Positions 61,911 through 64,000 of a stretch of DNA of 64,000 bases are shown here, one piece after another (the first letter of the stretch is position 1; each line of letters begins with the position of its first letter). This DNA comes from Halomonas sp. I5-271120 (GTDB taxonomy: Bacteria > Pseudomonadota > Gammaproteobacteria > Pseudomonadales > Halomonadaceae): positions 2,666,001-2,730,000 of the forward strand of contig NZ_CP130701.1 in the NCBI RefSeq assembly GCF_030553075.1. The letters are read 5' to 3'. Position numbers and translations under genes: made by a program. The notes under the pieces were generated by a model. The model did no database searches. It worked only from the letters and a program-made list of their open reading frames with translations, and was not told the DNA's origin.

Positions 61911-62839
61911 GCTCGCAGGGCCCCCCCATTATCATCCGACGCAAGAAAGTCGTTCATGGTCACCATGGTGGTAGCTGGAAAATTGCCCTGGCCGATTTCA
62001 TGACGGCCCTTATGGCGCTTTTTCTGGTCCTGTGGATTCTCTCGTCAGCGAGTCGAGAGCAGCGACAAGGTGTGGCCGAGTACTTTAGTACGCCACTGCT
62101 GACGGCTATCGCTGGTGGTGAGAAGCAGGCCAACACTCGCAATGTCATTCCCGGTGGCGGCCCTGACCCGACCACCACCGAAGGAGAGCGTGAGCGTATT
62201 GATCGGCGCATTGACCATCGGCCAAGCGAGATGCAGCAGCGCTTCAAGGATCTGCGCCGCAGCGTGGAAAACGCCATTCAGGCAGACCCCGTATTGCGTG
62301 AATTGCGCAACCAGCTTCGCTTTGACATGACGCGAGAAGGCCTGCGTATCCAGCTGGTTGATACGGACAAGCGGCCGATGTTCGAACTGGGGAGCGACCA
62401 GGTTGCCCCCTACATGCGCCGCCTGCTTCGGACACTGGCGCCTCTCCTCAATGAAGTGCCAAACCCGATCAGTATCAGTGGTCATACCGATAATGTGCCG
62501 TATTTGGGTGGGCTGCAGGGTTACAGCAATTGGGAGCTTTCTAGCGACCGGGCCAATGCCTCTCGCCGAGAGTTGGTAGCGGGCGGGCTTGAGCCTGACC
62601 GGCTGCTGAGAGTCGCAGGCATGGGAGATCAGGTGCCGATTCCGGATAGCGAGCCTGGTGATGCCATTAATCGTCGTATTGCTTTAGTGGTGTTGTATCA
62701 GCAAGTGGCCGATCACATCCGAAATCAGGGGGCGCGAGGGGAAAGGGTAGGGCTGCCGCCCGCAATGAATGGGCAGGGCAACTCCTCGCCGACTCAAGAA
62801 TTCCTAGAGGGCGTGCGCCAGACGGTAGGTGCTCAATGA
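61907..62839 (+). CDS. motB: Flagellar stator protein MotB
   Basis: 310 aa. Single helix SWKIALADFMTALMALFLVLWILSS with the proton-binding Asp at D30 (DFMT type, as in proton-driven MotB). Then a plug/linker and an OmpA-like domain (MFELGSDQVAPYMRRLLRTLAPLLNEVPNPISISGHTDNVPYLGGLQGYSNWELSSDRANASRREL). It anchors the stator to peptidoglycan. Followed 39 bp later by cheA. Confidence 0.95.
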   Translation: MSSQGPPIIIRRKKVVHGHHGGSWKIALADFMTALMALFLVLWILSSASREQRQGVAEYFSTPLLTAIAGGEKQANTRNVIPGGGPDPTTTEGERERIDRRIDHRPSEMQQRFKDLRRSVENAIQADPVLRELRNQLRFDMTREGLRIQLVDTDKRPMFELGSDQVAPYMRRLLRTLAPLLNEVPNPISISGHTDNVPYLGGLQGYSNWELSSDRANASRRELVAGGLEPDRLLRVAGMGDQVPIPDSEPGDAINRRIALVVLYQQVADHIRNQGARGERVGLPPAMNGQGNSSPTQEFLEGVRQTVGAQ

Positions 62840-62878
62840 CCCCTGTCGGCCGGTTATATGATCAGTTCGGGGACGAAC

Positions 62879-64000
62879 ATGGATATCAGTGAATTTTACG
62901 AAACATTCTTTGAAGAAGCCGAAGAGCTGCTCGGTGATATGGAGAGGCATCTGCTTGAGCTGGATGTCGATGAACCTGATTCAGAACAGCTTAATGCGAT
63001 CTTTCGAGCGGCGCATTCAATAAAGGGCGGTGCCGGCACTTTCGGCTTCGATGTCTTGCAGCACACTACGCATCTGCTCGAGAACCTGCTCGATCACACG
63101 CGTCACGGCGAGCTGGTGCTACGCAGAGATATCGTCGACACCTTTTTGGAAGCCAAGGATATGCTGCACGATCAACTTGATGCCTATCGACAGGGTGATG
63201 AACCCGATCCTGAAGCCTTCGAGCGCATCTGTCAGACCTTAAAACAACTTGCTCTTGATGAAATGGGCAAGAAGGTCGGTCATGATGCGCCGGGAGCTGC
63301 ACCAGCAGCCAAAGCTGAGCCTGAGCGGAATCCCCAGCCTGAGAGCGAGTCGTCTGGCGCAAGCGATGGCAGTGCAGAGGGTCGGCTGAATATCGCGTTG
63401 CTGGGTATCGCCGACAAGGATCGGGAGCTGCTGGTCGAGGAGCTGGCCAACTTTGGTGAAATCATCGAGCGTCGCGGTGACAGCAGTCGCTACGAGGTGC
63501 TGCTGGAGACCTCGACCAGCGTCGATGATATCGAAATGGTGATGTGCTTCATCGTCGAGCCCGAGCAGCTCGAAATAGTTGCGGCCGGCGCCCCGGCGGC
63601 TGGCGACCCAGCGGCTGGCGACCCAGCGGCCGGCGTTTCAGAAGCCGAGCCTACGTCAGGCTCGGCTAAGTCAGAGGAAGAGTCTGAAAAAGGTGGTCAG
63701 CAACAAGGTGAGGTGACAGCAAAACCACCGGAAAAGACGCCTGAGCAACCGGCCAAGGCGGAGTCCGGTAAGCCTGCCGCCAAAGCGCAGGATAAAGCCA
63801 AGGCCAAAGCCAAGGCCGCGAGTGGGGGTGAGTCTTCGATTCGCGTGCCGGTCAACAAGGTCGATCAGATCATCAACCTGGTCGGTGAGCTGATCATTAC
63901 CCAGTCGATGCTGGATCAGACCGTCAGTGAAATGGATGCGACTCAGGCTGGTTCATTGGTCAATGGCATGAGTCTTCTGCAGCGCAATGCGCGTGACCTG
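62879..64000 (+). CDS. cheA: Chemotaxis histidine kinase CheA (5' part)
   Basis: Open to the right edge, 374 codons visible. P1 domain: phospho-accepting His H46 in IFRAAHSIKGGAGTFGF. Then an Ala/Pro/Glu/Lys-rich linker and a P2-like region (RLNIALLGIADKDRELLVEELANFGEI). The end of the fragment enters the P3 dimerisation domain (SIRVPVNKVDQIINLVGELIITQSMLDQTV). A tandem AAGDP repeat sits near 63600 in the linker. It phosphorylates CheY and CheB. Confidence 0.94.
   Translation, partial: MDISEFYETFFEEAEELLGDMERHLLELDVDEPDSEQLNAIFRAAHSIKGGAGTFGFDVLQHTTHLLENLLDHTRHGELVLRRDIVDTFLEAKDMLHDQLDAYRQGDEPDPEAFERICQTLKQLALDEMGKKVGHDAPGAAPAAKAEPERNPQPESESSGASDGSAEGRLNIALLGIADKDRELLVEELANFGEIIERRGDSSRYEVLLETSTSVDDIEMVMCFIVEPEQLEIVAAGAPAAGDPAAGDPAAGVSEAEPTSGSAKSEEESEKGGQQQGEVTAKPPEKTPEQPAKAESGKPAAKAQDKAKAKAKAASGGESSIRVPVNKVDQIINLVGELIITQSMLDQTVSEMDATQAGSLVNGMSLLQRNARDL

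Overview
The window reads as chromosomal DNA of a halophilic, motile gammaproteobacterium, most likely Halomonadaceae (Halomonas-like). The basis is moderately high GC, a full choline-to-glycine-betaine pathway (betIBA plus a choline-binding protein), an enterobacterial-style FlhDC-controlled flagellar regulon, FadE and LigB of the gammaproteobacterial type, and a curli cluster. This assignment is an inference from gene content; no database search was run.

Layout: (1) 1-8.1 kb: the 3' end of an SLC13/TrkA-C permease gene, then a reverse-strand ugpBAECQ operon for sn-glycerol-3-phosphate uptake, continued by a DeoR/GlpR-type regulator and a HAD phosphatase. A Pho-box array lies upstream of ugpB. 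(2) 8.1-10.6 kb: fadE, closed by a strong terminator. (3) 10.8-14 kb: a curli operon csgA-csgH-like-csgB-csgF-csgG, with a terminator-like hairpin after csgA and neither csgE nor csgD in the window. (4) 14.3-19.5 kb: betA, betB, betI (reverse) and a divergent choline-binding protein gene, with a palindrome in the betI promoter. (5) 19.6-20.2 kb: one tRNA-Met and three identical tRNA-Asn genes. (6) 20.5-22.2 kb: ligB. (7) 22.5 kb to the right edge: one very large flagellar/chemotaxis island: flgNMA, flgBCDEFGHIJKL, fliLMNOPQR, fliFGHIJK, fliE, flaG, a second MotAB-like stator pair, fliC, a broken SprA-like gene, a DUF2835 gene, a PilZ/HD-GYP fusion, fliDST with a FliK-like gene and fhlB, flhDC, motAB and the start of cheA.

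The flagellar island shows a readable regulatory hierarchy. flhDC encodes the class I master regulator. Basal body, hook and export genes form the presumed class II operons. Seven sequences of the form TmAAGnnn-N11-GCCGATAn (one with TCCGATAA, one with GTCGATAA) sit upstream of flgM, flgK, flaG, fliC, the PilZ/HD-GYP gene, fliD and motA; these look like sigma-28 (FliA) class III promoters. No flhF/flhG genes are seen here, which fits peritrichous rather than polar control, although the rest of the cluster (cheB/Y/Z, flhAB, fliA) lies outside.

The most unusual items are: the YcgR/PilZ-HD-GYP fusion with an eroded HD-GYP motif under a sigma-28 promoter; the second stator pair inside the cluster; the FliK-like/FhlB pair behind fliT; three CAGTACTG repeats in the fliF/fliE divergent promoter; the helically phased Pho-box array; and the disrupted SprA-like metalloprotease gene.
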